This document shows positions 24,345 to 36,273 of a DNA stretch of 64,000 nt, one piece after another. Source of the DNA: Lindgomyces ingoldianus. Lineage: Eukaryota; Ascomycota; Dothideomycetes; Pleosporales; Lindgomycetaceae. Position numbers and translations under genes: made by a program. Below the pieces are notes generated by a model. That model did not search any database and was not told where the DNA came from. It was given only the letters and a program-made list of their open reading frames with translations. The stretch spans positions 439,686-503,685 of the forward strand of contig NW_022985188.1 in assembly GCF_010093535.1 (NCBI RefSeq), written 5' to 3'. The stretch's first letter is position 1, and each line of letters begins with the position of its first letter.

Positions 24345-24469
24345 TTATACAAAGAAAGAGGGCTCTTAAGTACACATAGCCCCTAACGCACAGGCTAGAT
24401 AGCTAACGTTTCAGGCAACCTAATTCAGCTGTACGCGTGTACGGACACAGCTGTACTTACGTACGGACA
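24345..24469 (+). repeat. Second LTR, 3' part visible after the gap (less mutated copy)
   Basis: Direct repeat of 23135-23258 that retains CG and CA dinucleotides lost in the first copy. Its 5' part is in the unsequenced gap. Confidence 0.65.
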
Positions 24470-26314
24470 CAGCGTCTATTTTATGCTTCTCTGCTATTAT
24501 AAGCTTAAAAACACTATTACTAAGTTTATTTATAAGTAAAGAGGCACTAAAAATAACAGCACTAACTCTGCTATTTCTAGTAATGCTGCTCTTACTAAAA
24601 TTATTACTAAAAATAAATAAAAGAAAGTTAATTACTTTTATAAGTTTTTTAAAGTTTTTTACTTTATAATAAAACGCCTTAAGAGTAAGAGCTTATATAA
24701 ATCTTTATAGATAACTGTTGTTAACCTGCAACACCTATATACTAAGCTTCTCTAAATAAAGGATAAACTTAAAAGTAAAAGTAATAATTACTACTTTAAA
24801 TCTAGCGTAGTATTTAGCATAGAGAAGTTGCTTATATACTAAAAGAAGTTTATTATAAAGCTGCTTATATCTTATTATTATGTTATAACTATTTTTAACT
24901 TTTAGCTTTATCTTTTTTAGTTTAAAGACTACTAGCGTAAGCACTTTTTATAGCATAAGAAAGCTAAGGCTTTAATAAAGGCTATTTTTTAAGAGTACAT
25001 TAATACTAAGGTAAAAGTAAAAGTAGAGAATAATAAGCAACTACTATCTACATAACATAAGTTACTAGGTAGTAAGTATTATAATAAGGGCTTTAAGTAG
25101 ACTTTTTTTATAGATATAAGCTTTCTTACTAGTAATTATTTATATAAAAAGTAGTAAAAAATAATAGAATTATAGTAATACTATAACAGTTACTGCAAAG
25201 ATGTTACTATAGCTAAGAATAATAGCCCTTTATTTACTAATTTTTTTATATAGTAAAAATAAGTTAGACAGCTTGCCTATTTTACACTATATAAAATTGC
25301 CCTTAACTTCTTGTCTATTCTATTTATAAGCTGCAACTGTAAGAGGAGCTTTAGCAGTAGTAAAAAAACTATTACCTATAACAGAAATAAGCTCTTTAGC
25401 TTAATAATTAAGGCTTTTTAACTACAGAAAAACTAGCTATGTTAGCACTATGTTTATAGTAAATTATTATTCTTAGTAGACTATATATAAGCTGTTACAA
25501 CATAACTTTTTATAAAATATTAAAATATAAAAGAAATGTAAATTATAACAGTTACGCTCTGTAAGTAGACTTAAATGTTATGCTTACATTAAAATGTACT
25601 TACAATCTAAGAAGTTACAACTATTAATTTGGCGAGTCGTAACGTATTACGTACGGTTAGGAACGCTGTCCTTGTACACTAAGTCTGCGCCGTGGAGCCA
25701 AACCTAGGAGGTCTAACGATTGCCACAGAGCTGGCTTTTGTGCTTCACGCGATACCTAAGTCTCTCTAGCCTCAGCTTCTTGCTCCCCAGCCAGACGTTG
25801 TCCCACTTAATAGTAAAAGAGACCCCAGCATTAAGACTACCTAGGAACTCCTTTAACAAGGCCTCTGCCCTAAGAGCTGGGGAACCCTCTAATAGAGTAG
25901 ACCTTAATTTAGCAAGGCAACAAGAGCTAGTGTGATAATATACCTCACTTTGTAGAGAGGAGCCAGCTTAAGAGGATCCCTAGGAGGAGCTGGCTCGGGA
26001 GGATCCCTAGGATGAGGCTGTACGCTTGCCACAATAGAGGAACTAGGACATCTGTTAGCTTATAATGGACAGGAGTATAGGCAAGTATAGATTTAGGACA
26101 ATAAACAGGGCAAAAAGTTAACTATTTGCATAAGATCCTACATCTCTATCCCCTAACGTCCCACAAACCTTAGAGTTTTTACCTAATTGTTACTTAAAAA
26201 CGCGACCTTAAACACGCTGCTGACGCGTCCCTAGACATGTCCAATTAGGGTCTATATTGCTAGGAAATATTGACTTTTTAAGACGTACTACAGTACGTAG
26301 GGGCAGAGATGTGA

Positions 26315-26566
<252 letters not shown>

Positions 26567-26569
26567 TAG

Positions 26570-26932
<363 letters not shown>

Positions 26933-27989
26933 TAGAAGCATCAATAAAAGATGGAAAAACCTAACTTTGCACTAGCTTTTGATCCGGAAGCCAAATGTGA
27001 CAACACGCTCTTCCAACCTTGCTCATCCCGCGCACTTGAAAGTCTATGTTGACTCTTTCCGCCCACTCTACGCCATACATACCTAATCTAATTCTTCTGG
27101 GGTTACAACTGGCCGTTACGACGAAGATGTCTACTTTGGTGGCAATCCATGGTATCTCACTACTCTAGCTGTTGCCGAACAACCCTACGATGCTATCCAG
27201 CAATGGAGAACACTCAATACACTTACCATCGCTGACACCGACCTCTCGTTCTGGCAAATGGTTTACCCGTCAGCTGAAACTGGGACATATGAGATTGGGG
27301 ACCCTGAGTTCAACACCCTGCTCAACGCAGTTCTCAGTTTCGTGGACAAGGAAGTAGAAATAGTTCACAAATATCTACCTTCATCCGGAGCTCTAGCTGA
27401 GCAATATAGCAGAGAAAACGGTACGGCTTTTTCCGCGCGCGACCTCACCTGGTCCTATGCCTCGTACGTGACAATGCGGGGTGCTCGCCTCGCAGCAACA
27501 AGCAACTACGCACAAGTCCCTTCATAAGGTGCAACGTCTATAGGCAACACCTTAGATACCTGCGAGGCCTCCTCCGCCCCGGGAACCTACACTCCAGCAG
27601 TAGCAGCGGGGGCTCCACCTGGCGCAGGAGGTTGTACAATCATCGTTACTTTTAACGTTAACGCTACGACCTTCTACGGCGAGAAGATATATCTGACAGG
27701 CAATACCGCCGACCTTGGGAATTGGAGCGCGTCAGATGCTCTGTCGGGAAGTGCGGTTGGATATACAGATCAGCGCCCGCTGTGGTCATTTGAACTCGAA
27801 CTTCCGGGGAATAGTTCGATCGATTATAAGTACCTAAGGAAGGAGCCTAGTAGAACAAACATTTTGGAGACCACCAATCGCACGTATTCGATTCCGGTTT
27901 GTGCGAACCAGGCGGGGGGAAGTGCTATGGTTGAGGATGCTTGGGTTGATCTGACTAGGACACCGAGCCGGAGGGTTCGTTTGTTTTAG

Positions 27990-28453
27990 ATGAGGGCTCA
28001 TGAATACGTAATGTTGTGTTGTGTTAGGATATGATAGATCATAGTTTAAAACATATGAGGGAATAGACAATATGATTTAGTATGTAAGATTACTTCTCGC
28101 TGACTCGAGTCCAGCTCACCCAGTCGCTGCCAAACGTCCAGCTAGTTGGCTTGACCAAGACTCCCCTCTTCCTTCCCACGCTTACTATTTCGTTCCTGAT
28201 TCTTTCCTACTCTCTTTCCTAGCGCGGGGTGTTTTCTACCTCGGCAAGTTGATCACCTCTGTCCTCTGGGGACAGTAGACGCGCTAACGCCGTCCTGAGC
28301 GGATGATATGATATTGGGCTGTCGAGCTCGAAATCGGAATGGATGCTAGCCTCCATCCAACTCTGAACCAAAATTCGCACTAACTTTAAGAAACCCCACA
28401 ATCTCGTAGCGATGAGAAAGAACGAGTCGCAATCTTCCTTTTATCAATTATCC
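27990..28453. other. Intergenic between convergent genes
   Basis: No gene seen. Confidence 0.55.
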
Positions 28454-29600
28454 TTAAATCATAAACTTAGCCAACTCCCTCTCGACCTCCTTATCCCCCA
28501 CCGTATCCACGATAGTATCCCCATATTCATCTCGCACCTTCTTCGGCGTCCTAACCGTCACCGTGGGCTTTGGATTCGACGACTCGGCGTCTGCGTCCAG
28601 TAAGCCAAACGCGATTAAGCGGCTCCTGACTTCGGTTTCGGTGTTTGCGTCGTAGAAAAATAGACCCAATTGAATCAGCACCTTCTCCAAGAAAGCTTTG
28701 AGGGTCGGGATGGTAGCAGCGATCAGGGCAAACTGCAACTCAACGATGGCCCATAGTGCAATCCCGACATTCGTCCTGAACAAGTCGCGACTGGTGTAGA
28801 AATACTGCAATTGAATGGTGCGGATGATAGCGCCTGCCGATGCAAACAATCCTAAGCCCATCATCACAGACAAGAACACCTTCTCGCGACGGGGCCGATT
28901 CAACTTTCGAATAAAAGTAATCGGAATAAACGAAAACATCAAATCAATGGTAACCTGGATACTCGAGAACGTAACAATATTCGCATTGATTGTGCTCTTG
29001 GCAAAGCACTTCACGGGTCCCTGTCGAAATACCCGCGGATCCCAGTACACGCTGAAAGGGCGACATTGCGTGAACTGAAAGACCGTTTGGACGCAGGCAG
29101 CGAGAATGAGGAAGGCCATAAGGGAGTAGAGGAAGATTTTCCAAGGCCGTGATTGGCGCTTCACACGGAGTAGAAGGCAGGCGACGGAGAGTTTTACGAG
29201 CGTTATCCCCCAGTACCAGATGACTTGTGCGATGAAGAGGAGCTCAAGGGCGATGCGGCGGCGAGCAAAGGCGACAAAGACAGCATGTCGACCTAGACCA
29301 TAGATTACGGCGCCGAAGAGGAGGATATAGTTTACTATTGCGAGGAACTGGCTTGAGTTAGTTCTTGATTGTTGCTAAGGAGAGGCTTCATGGACATACG
29401 GTTGATGCTATCACTGTCCAGTCATCCCAATGCAGCCTTGATACTGGCTGTACTCTCGACCACAGTCTTGCTGCTAGAAGACCAAGCGAAGTAAAAAGAA
29501 GCGCACCTCCAACACCAAGTAGAATCGGCGCCGTGGTTGTATCATTTGGATCTTTCCGGAACTGAGGCCTGTTGAGGAAATTGGGTTTTGAGTCGTTCAT
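28454..29600 (-). CDS. SAT4/rhodopsin-domain integral membrane protein
   Basis: Two exons (29400-29600 and 28454-29347) around a 52-base intron (29348-29399, donor GTATGT, branch ACTAAC, acceptor GCCAG) encode 364 residues. Hydrophobic segments fit the seven-helix plan of the fungal SAT4-type 'rhodopsin domain' family: APILLGVGGALLFTSLGLLAARL, FLAIVNYILLFGAVIYGLG, WGITLVKLSVACLLL, FLYSLMAFLILAACVQTVF and further on. Family features present are LHWDDWTVIAS after the first helix, the QCRPFSVYWDP loop with the paired cysteine KCF, and IIRTIQLQYF in the later part. There is no CFEM domain. Molecular function of this family is largely unknown; members often sit near secondary-metabolite genes or act in plant infection, neither of which is shown here. 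Confidence 0.88.
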
Positions 29601-31425
29601 GTTGTCGTATGGTTGCGAGGGCTTCTCATCCGCCTATTAACACGATATTAGAGAAGTGTGTGTATATGTGGAAGATGAGTATAGAGAAATAACAGAACCG
29701 CCAGCGGTTCGAAAGTGGCATTCCTGAACTTCTCCTCCGGTCCAGAAAAGATTGAACGAAGAAGCGCTCCTCTTCCAGAAACCCACCAGAAGTTTCTCTG
29801 ACAAAAAGGCCTCCCCAAACCTGAACCTACTTTCTACCCTTCATGAACTAGCCAGCGTTCGCTTTATCGTTCTTCGTCCTGCATGATACTTGCACCGTTC
29901 TTGGCCTTCTCCACGAATCGTCCGCAAATCAGTCGGAAGGCATCAGTCCCTCAGTCACACAACATTACCTCTTCAACGCGTCTCATTTGTTGCAGAATCG
30001 ACTCCGAAGTACGGATTCGCTAAATGGTTCGGGATGCAGTGCAGTTGGTCTCAGTCACGTTTCATCGCTTCAACCTAGACCCCTGCACCCCACAAATCAG
30101 TGCACCTCGTGGACTGCTTGGAGTCCCCGTACCTCATGTTAGAAGTGCCGAAGTGTGAATTCCCGTCGTGGAGTTCATGCGGATAATAAAAATGGCCCTA
30201 TATTGATTAGCGAACCTCCTCCCCTAGCTGATGTCGTGTAACTAAGGGTGGAGTGTCTTACATAACCTGGTCGTCTTGGCAAGAGATCAATACAGTTACA
30301 CAACCGCTGGAACGACATGCCTCAGGATCTGTCAGGTGCCTTATGCAGTGGCTGTATTCTGTAGCTAGTCGTTATGTTCGACCTATCTTGGAGGAGTTCG
30401 GCGTTGATTATGGAAATAAGGTTCAGCCACGTTCACTCGAATGGGAGAAACCCGACCCCTTCGCTGTTCTCGGATCGTTTGAAGCAGTTTGTTGGGGAGC
30501 TCCTTGTTTAGGAACGCATCGCTTGGAGGGTTGTGGCTGAGGTTCAGCTTTCGGCGCTCGGCTCCAAGAATTTTTGTTCGTTGAACTAATAATCTGCTGC
30601 GAATCGAGTCACACTCGCTACTTCGTAGTTCAACTCCAGGTCAATGTCATGCCGTGAGGTATAATTGCTGAATGAAAGTCTTGCATAGTAGCAAAGTCAG
30701 CAACAAGGAAACTCCTTGTACGTGAGCACATCGCTTAGATGCTGACGGCACTGATTTTCGATGCATTCTTGATCTTGATGCTTCTTTCAAGGTTGTTCGC
30801 TGTACTTGTCATCGATTTCGTAAGGCTTAGGAACTAGGCATTGCTACAGTTTGAGATAAACTCCTTTTGAGATAAAGTTCATATCTAGAGAAATATGGGT
30901 ATGTTTTCAGATAACGGTCTACGGGTCTTCCGGACATGATTCTAATCAGGGGTCCAAGTAAAGTGAAGATGATATTGGGTATCGATAGCGAAGAGAGACA
31001 TACATGCTTACCTCCCTGCGACGTATCAGCATTGCCCATTCTCCAAGCACACTAGGGATCAACCTAGAATTTCATGGCCACTTCGTCTGAAGCAGTGGTC
31101 TTCAGGCAAGGGGAAATGGAGTGTCAATTCTCAAACTCTTAATGGAGATGGAGGCATGTAGAGAGATTTGCCACTACCTAGAGTACGAATTGGATGTGAG
31201 GGCTGATGTGTGTATGTATGCTAATTGTTTGGGCTGCAACGTACCTTCTTTAGGACTTGACTACCTCGTGGAGAACCTTCGCCTCCAACATCCTCCACAA
31301 AGAGGAGGTACTTCGCCCCATGAAGACCACTAGCTAACAGGATGTTTTTTTAAACGCTTTTAGTTAGAAATATCTCTTAAGAGCAGTGTCCAAGATTTAA
31401 TGGAGGGAAATATATCTATCTATAT
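29601..31425. other. Long intergenic region, no gene seen
   Basis: 1.8 kb without a supportable gene. Small open frames on both strands have no domain content. The first 150 bases are the SAT4-type gene promoter. Confidence 0.5.
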
Positions 31426-32685
31426 TTATCTTCTGCCGTGTTTCATCAGCAGGTGTGGAGTGAATCGACATACTATTGAGTTTTGGGGCCACTCACATGG
31501 TACACTGCTACTTGAACTAATATTTCCCTTATTCAAAGGAGGTGGAGAAGTCCCATACAAATCCCGATAACATTGCTCCATATCTGGACAGCTTTAAGGC
31601 GCATTAGCAAACCTCTCTTGACTGATGGATCAACAAAATTTGACTTACAAAACACTCTCTCTCCCAAAAATAACATGCCAAAGGTACTCAAACACCCTAC
31701 CAGAAGTATAGTCATTGAGGGGGGTATCTAGCAACCACTTCAAAAACCTTTCATATTCTTCCTTCGGCCTCTTTAATACTTGTTCTCTTGAAACGGCAAA
31801 TTGCGCGCAGCAAGGTGCAGCAAGAACCTGGGGCACATTGTCGTTTCCGAAGAGTTCAGCCCACGCATCCACCATAGCGCGTTCCTGTGGCTTTAGCGGA
31901 CTCAATTCCTCATCGGGTCGGAACGGCTGAATTTCCGCTGGACATCCTGGATTTAGAATACATCGGAGGTTTGCATAGCCGGTTTTCTGGATGAAATCAA
32001 TATGCAGGGCTTTGATGGTGGCGACGTTATCGAAGTTTAGATCTTCGACATCGCGGGATCCATGGTCGTGGTTTCGATGACTGTGTAGGAATACAATGGT
32101 AGATGGGAGATTAGAATAATTCTCGATGATGTAAGTAAGGTAGGCGCTGGCTTCACGGCCTTTATTCATGCTTGTGTGAAGGGTCGCGTCGGGGTCATCG
32201 ACAGTGTAGATGGCATTCTGCCAACTTCAGCCACCGGGTTAGTTAGCTGGCGTGGGGCAAGTAGGGTATGGCATTAGCTTCGAGGCTGGCTTACTCGGGG
32301 AAGTTTTCAGACACCCAATTCGTGTCCTCGGATTTTAATTTCGCAACTACGAGAATCTTGTCCGGGGTGATTGCTGGGGAGGTCTCCAGGGCGATGTCCG
32401 CGGTGGTTTTGGTGGCGACAGAGTCGGGCAGAATTTTAGAGCTGATATTTAATTAATTCTCTTGTGAACATGAAGCGCGGTGCAAATGAATCCCCGTATA
32501 TCGTACCTGGGAGTTTTCGCAGGGGAATCCGTCCGATTTTGAAACAACTCCTCTGCATGCTGAGTGCCGTTGAAAATGGCGTGTATCCTATAAGCAGTGA
32601 AGGGTCGGAAATTGAGATGAATCATAAGGAGGAAGAAGACGATCGCGATCGACAAAGCGAACGCCCGTCGGCGCAGGGGAATCAT
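31426..32685 (-). CDS. DUF3431 family protein with N-terminal membrane anchor
   Basis: Four exons (32507-32685, 32295-32441, 31649-32224, 31426-31591) with introns of 65, 70 and 57 bases give 355 residues. An N-terminal hydrophobic segment (AFALSIAIVFFLLMIHL) after basic residues suggests a type II, Golgi-like anchor. The body shows the DUF3431 pattern: DKILVVAKLKSEDTNWV, FPDWQNAIYTVDDP (visible only after splicing), NKGREASAYLTYIIENY, TIVFLHSHR, and near the end WHVIFGRESVFCPDMEQCYRDLYG, again joined by splicing. Members are presumed glycosyltransferase-like proteins of the secretory pathway, but biochemical function is not established. The extra 30 or so residues after the family end vary between proteins, and the stop at 31426 is the first after it. 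Confidence 0.88.
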
Positions 32686-33528
32686 ACGTCTGAGAGCTTA
32701 ATGATAGCGAGGACTTGGTATTCTTGATGAACTACTCCTTAAATGTGTCTTTGATCAAAGTGGTGGATGTGGTGCTTCTCATATCTCACTGCCCACCGTG
32801 CCACCCTTGGGTTGCAGCCACACGCTACTGCGCCTTTTTCCAATGTTGACGAATGGCGATGATAGTTGAACGCCATTTCAGCCTCCCCCTATTCTTCGAG
32901 TTTACCTTTCCATTTCTCTCTTTTGCTTGTCACAGAACCTTGTTCGCTGACTGTATCGGTATTGGGGCTTGATACTACCTTTAATCCGCCGTCGCATTGT
33001 ACGCAGGACGTTTGGTGAGTGGAAGTTATGAGCTGCTTGGTGGAGAGGGATATAGCTTGTGTCTTCCGCCTTCGTTCAGCCTAGATTCTTCATTCTATTA
33101 CTCTCCGGGACTATATTGTTCGAGTTTATACTCGAGCGCATGCAGTTCATCCCTAGTCGTAGGCCTAATAATTAGTCGCAGGCACTGAAACCATTGTGAC
33201 TTGCTGTTCTTTCCCCCCACAGCTTTCGCATTTGCAACAAGCGAAAGCTAACCGGATTGTCAATGCACAATTTCTCCTGCTAGGGTGCAAATAAAATTTA
33301 TCCTTGGGAATCAACTCTAAGATATACATCCGGATTCACTTCAGCAATCTCACTTACGCTACAAGAATCAACCGCAACCGTTGGTAGATAGTTGGGCCGA
33401 GAGGAGGAATAAATGAGTATAGGATTCAGATCAGATTTAAGGTAGCTGGTCTCATGAGTTTCGGGCTCTTAATGATCAAGCATTCTTTGGTAGCTAGCAG
33501 GGCATAATTAGGGTGATCCGAGCAGGCC
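32686..33528. other. Intergenic, no gene seen
   Basis: Upstream flank of the DUF3431 gene. Nothing recognisable. Confidence 0.5.
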
Positions 33529-33834
33529 ACAACAACGATTCTGACCAGTTCCTTGTCTGCTTCAAGTCATATATCCAATACTGCTACCAGTAAAGTCACA
33601 GCGACTGGTGCAACATCATCTTCCAGCATAAGTGCGCCCCCGCATGATGCTCTATCCGTCGGAGCCAAAGCAGGGCTCGACGTTAGTGTTGTACTTGGAG
33701 TATCATTGGTCGCAACTATAGTGTACCTGGCAAGAAAAATCGGCCGCGGGCCTCGTATACAAGGCCCCTCAAGGGCTGATTATCTGCCGGAGTTCGTACA
33801 ACCGACAGATAATGTACATAGGCGGAACGGGTAA
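33529..33834 (+). pseudogene. Relic or 3' exon of a Ser/Thr-rich single-pass membrane protein
   Basis: The frame is open from 33517 with no ATG before the Ser/Thr-rich part (an AG at 33524-33525 could be a splice acceptor). It encodes a Ser/Thr/Ala-rich stalk, one membrane helix (LDVSVVLGVSLVATIVYLARK) and a short tail, the usual end of fungal cell-surface proteins with a long ectodomain. No matching ectodomain exon was found in the 800 bases upstream, so it is probably a remnant. It could also be a real last exon with an upstream part I failed to recognise. Confidence 0.35.
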
Positions 33835-34049
33835 GATCTGGGAGTATAGGTAGCGGGTTTAAGACAAACCATGCTAAGAAAGAGAACCTTGAATATCAAG
33901 CCTTCCCCACTGTATTATTAACTCCCACCAAATACCTAACCATCTACCAATACTCCCCTAAAGCTTCCATGCCATGTCCATAATGCCAATAGCTCGAACC
34001 CACGATACTGTACCAACACAGCCAAAACACCCACCGCATTGCTGCTACC

Positions 34050-35730
34050 TTACTTCTTGGGTAGAATTTCATGAACCTTCATATCCATACCCACCCAGAA
34101 GCTCTTCCCCCTCCAATTAACAGTGACACCGCCCCAAAACGCCCAAACCCAGATCGGCAATGCTGATATCTCTCTGATTATCCACGCAAACCAAAATTGT
34201 CGGAAGCCTCTCCTATTCCCAGCCAGTAACCCTGGGGTTGACTGGCCCTTGTTGTCGAGAAGTGGTTGGTGGGAAGACGGGGATGAGCGCGTACCGGGCG
34301 AGCGTTGAGGGAGAATGAAGTCTGGAGTGTCGGAATCAAGTTCAACGGATTTGGCCGAGTGTAGGAGGAGGTATTGGAGCCAGTCAACAAGACACCAGAC
34401 TATCATACTACAAAACCAGACCATGAAGAAAGAGGACCAGGTCGAAGATATGCCGAGATTTGCGAAAGATGGTAAGGTGGTGAGCGCATACGCACCATAC
34501 AAGCCGTGAACGATAGCTTCGGTACCAGGCTCGACGAACGTAGCCAGCGTAACTGTGAACTTTCGAACGCGCAACCACCGAACACGCCGAGAGATAGTAG
34601 CAGACACGGAAGTGTGTGAAATGGGTTGGAAGCACATGTCTCCAAAAAGCAGGGAATGTTTTCCAAACGCCTCTACATGTTCGCCTGGAGATGGCTGATA
34701 GCCTGGCTGTTCGAAAGCCTGGGGTTTCTTCCACAGCGCGTCCCCGATTAGATGGTCTTCGCAGATGTTATCGGAGAAGAAGTCGATCCCTGGGGCACGG
34801 TCCGGATTTCCCTGGGTCAGATAGTTGAGGTGGGAGCGGCGGAACATGTTGCTCTTGCCGACACTGCAAGGCGCTACGAGGACAGTATTAATGGCGACGT
34901 AGAACTTAGCATGCGCACTTGACAAGAAGGCTTCGTCCAAACGTCCGCCTCCTCGTTGTAACAGCCTCTTGAACCTTCCGCGAGAATGGTTGCGATGGTC
35001 AGAGCTCGTGCTTGCTGCAATGTCGCCATCCAACACTTGTTCCCCACCAAGTAGTAGCTTCCTTTCCTCGGTAGAAATGCCTTCCCCGTCCATATCAATC
35101 GATAAGGGCAGCTGGTGTACAAATTTGAACGGCTTCTCCCCCCCATAGCCACACAGCAAATCCACCATGCGTCCGCATACGCCTTTGCCAACCCAGACAT
35201 TGCAGTCAATGACCCAGACAATGTCACCTTTTGCCTCTCTGTACGCACGACTCATATTCCTGATCTTAGGATTCGGTCCCAGCTGCAGCCCGCTTCCATG
35301 ATTATTCGCCAGCGGATCCTCCTCCTCAACAAGAATCTTCGCATCGAAGCCAGGAAAGTCGCGCATCAGGCGGTCGAGAATCGGGAAGGCGGGGTCAGAC
35401 CGTGAGGATACGCAAAAGTATATGGTAAGCTTGTTCCTCGGATACGTCTGCCGGAATGTCGCGGCAAGGCACTCGTAAAGCCGGGGTTCGAGGCCCTTCG
35501 CCGGTCGAATAATCGTAACATGGGGGAGGTCCTCTTCTTTGAAGCATCTGAGGCAGCTCGCGGGCTGCGGTCTCTTGGAGTAGTATCGGCATCTGGCAGC
35601 TGTTAACGTGTCGAAAGCTCCAACGACGCGCTAATGAGGTCGCTCACAATTGGGTGAAGCCGATGGCGCACACCAACCACACTACGATATACCACATGAG
35701 GCATATCGCCGCAATAATGATGCGCACCAT
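34050..35730 (-). CDS. Ceramide glucosyltransferase (GT21)
   Basis: Two exons (35648-35730 and 34050-35592) around a 55-base intron (35593-35647, donor GTGAGC, acceptor CTGCCAG) encode 541 residues. The small first exon supplies the N-terminal membrane anchor ([21 protein letters not shown]). Conserved glycosyltransferase features are THVTIIRP-like [13 protein letters not shown], the aspartate motif VIDCNVWV (about residue 157), [10 protein letters not shown] (about residue 307) and the (Q/R)xxRW motif in [11 protein letters not shown] (about residues 363-367), followed by C-terminal membrane segments. The enzyme transfers glucose from UDP-glucose to ceramide, making glucosylceramide at the Golgi/ER membrane, a lipid important for fungal polarity and growth. 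The C-terminal cytosolic loop is Ser-rich. Confidence 0.92.
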
Positions 35731-36273
35731 GGAGACATGGCCGGTCTCAGAATTCGGGAGCGGTGCGCGACGCATGCGCTATGGTAGGGAGCGATACGGG
35801 GTTCTTGAAGAATTGATGTTGGCCTCTGGGATTGCTGGTTCGCTCGGAGGTTGCGGAGTTTGGCCACCTCACCGCACTGGGAATTTCACGTCACGTGAAC
35901 GGAGGTCTGTTTCTGGGGTGTCTGGCGTTTCAGGACTCAATTGGGTTCAGAGACTTGGAAAGAGGGTAAGTTGTCTGTTCGAAAGCGGTGTCCGAAGCCC
36001 CGTGTGTTTGTTTGTTCGATCTTTGCTTTTACCGCATCAGATCGACAACTCTAAATACAGGTCATTTCGCAACGAGTACAAATGCATGTTATCCCCAAAA
36101 GCAAGCTGGTACTCCTTTAAATGCTGCAGGTACCCGAGCTATCCGAAGCTATCCCTTAAGTGCAGTTGCTGCCATCCAAATCAATGATCACACCCACCAA
36201 CATAAACGCCGCATAATGCTCTCCAGACCGTCAAAGCGCGCCATCCAAGGCAAACCAAACTCTCCCGTTTTCA
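35731..36273. other. Intergenic, no gene seen
   Basis: Promoter of the glucosyltransferase gene and 3' flank of the RTT109 gene. Confidence 0.55.

Larger units (their letters stand above)
23032..24469 (+). mobile_element. LTR-type element nested in the inner hAT element
   Basis: A block of about 125 bases recurs on both sides of the assembly gap (23135-23258 and 24345-24469) in direct orientation. The outer limits fit an LTR element: it starts TGTCGG at 23032, ends GGACA at 24469, and is flanked by the 5-base duplication CAGCG (23027-23031 and 24470-24474). The first LTR would be 23032-23258 (227 bases). A purine run TTAGGGGGGAG at 23741-23751 followed by TGTAGG at 23752 may be the polypurine tract and the start of the second LTR, but that start is only weakly similar to the first. 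The interior before the gap is under 500 bases, so either the gap hides most of the element or it is a short non-autonomous form. A small open frame at 23502-23744 is not recognisable. Confidence 0.65.
21147..25668 (+). mobile_element. Inner hAT-type element, heavily AT-shifted (about 3.1 kb without its LTR insertion)
   Basis: Starts CAGGGTTCCCAACCGTACGT at 21147 and ends with the reverse of CAGCGTTCCTAACCGTACGT at 25668; the 8-base target duplication TCCTTGTA is at 21139-21146 and 25669-25676. Outside the nested LTR element it measures about 3,079 bases, a usual size for an autonomous hAT. The interior is so AT-rich that no long frame survives, but on the plus strand around 25287-25440 a hAT C-terminal dimerisation domain is readable through stops (IALNFLSI, then SFSSSKKTITYNRNKL, then LIIKAF). 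Left and right ends carry many copies of GTACGTA and CGTAAC, probably transposase-binding subterminal repeats. Confidence 0.85.

Noticed and set aside
23741..24375. Open frames of about 200 codons on the minus strand
   Set aside because: They consist almost wholly of the N gap.
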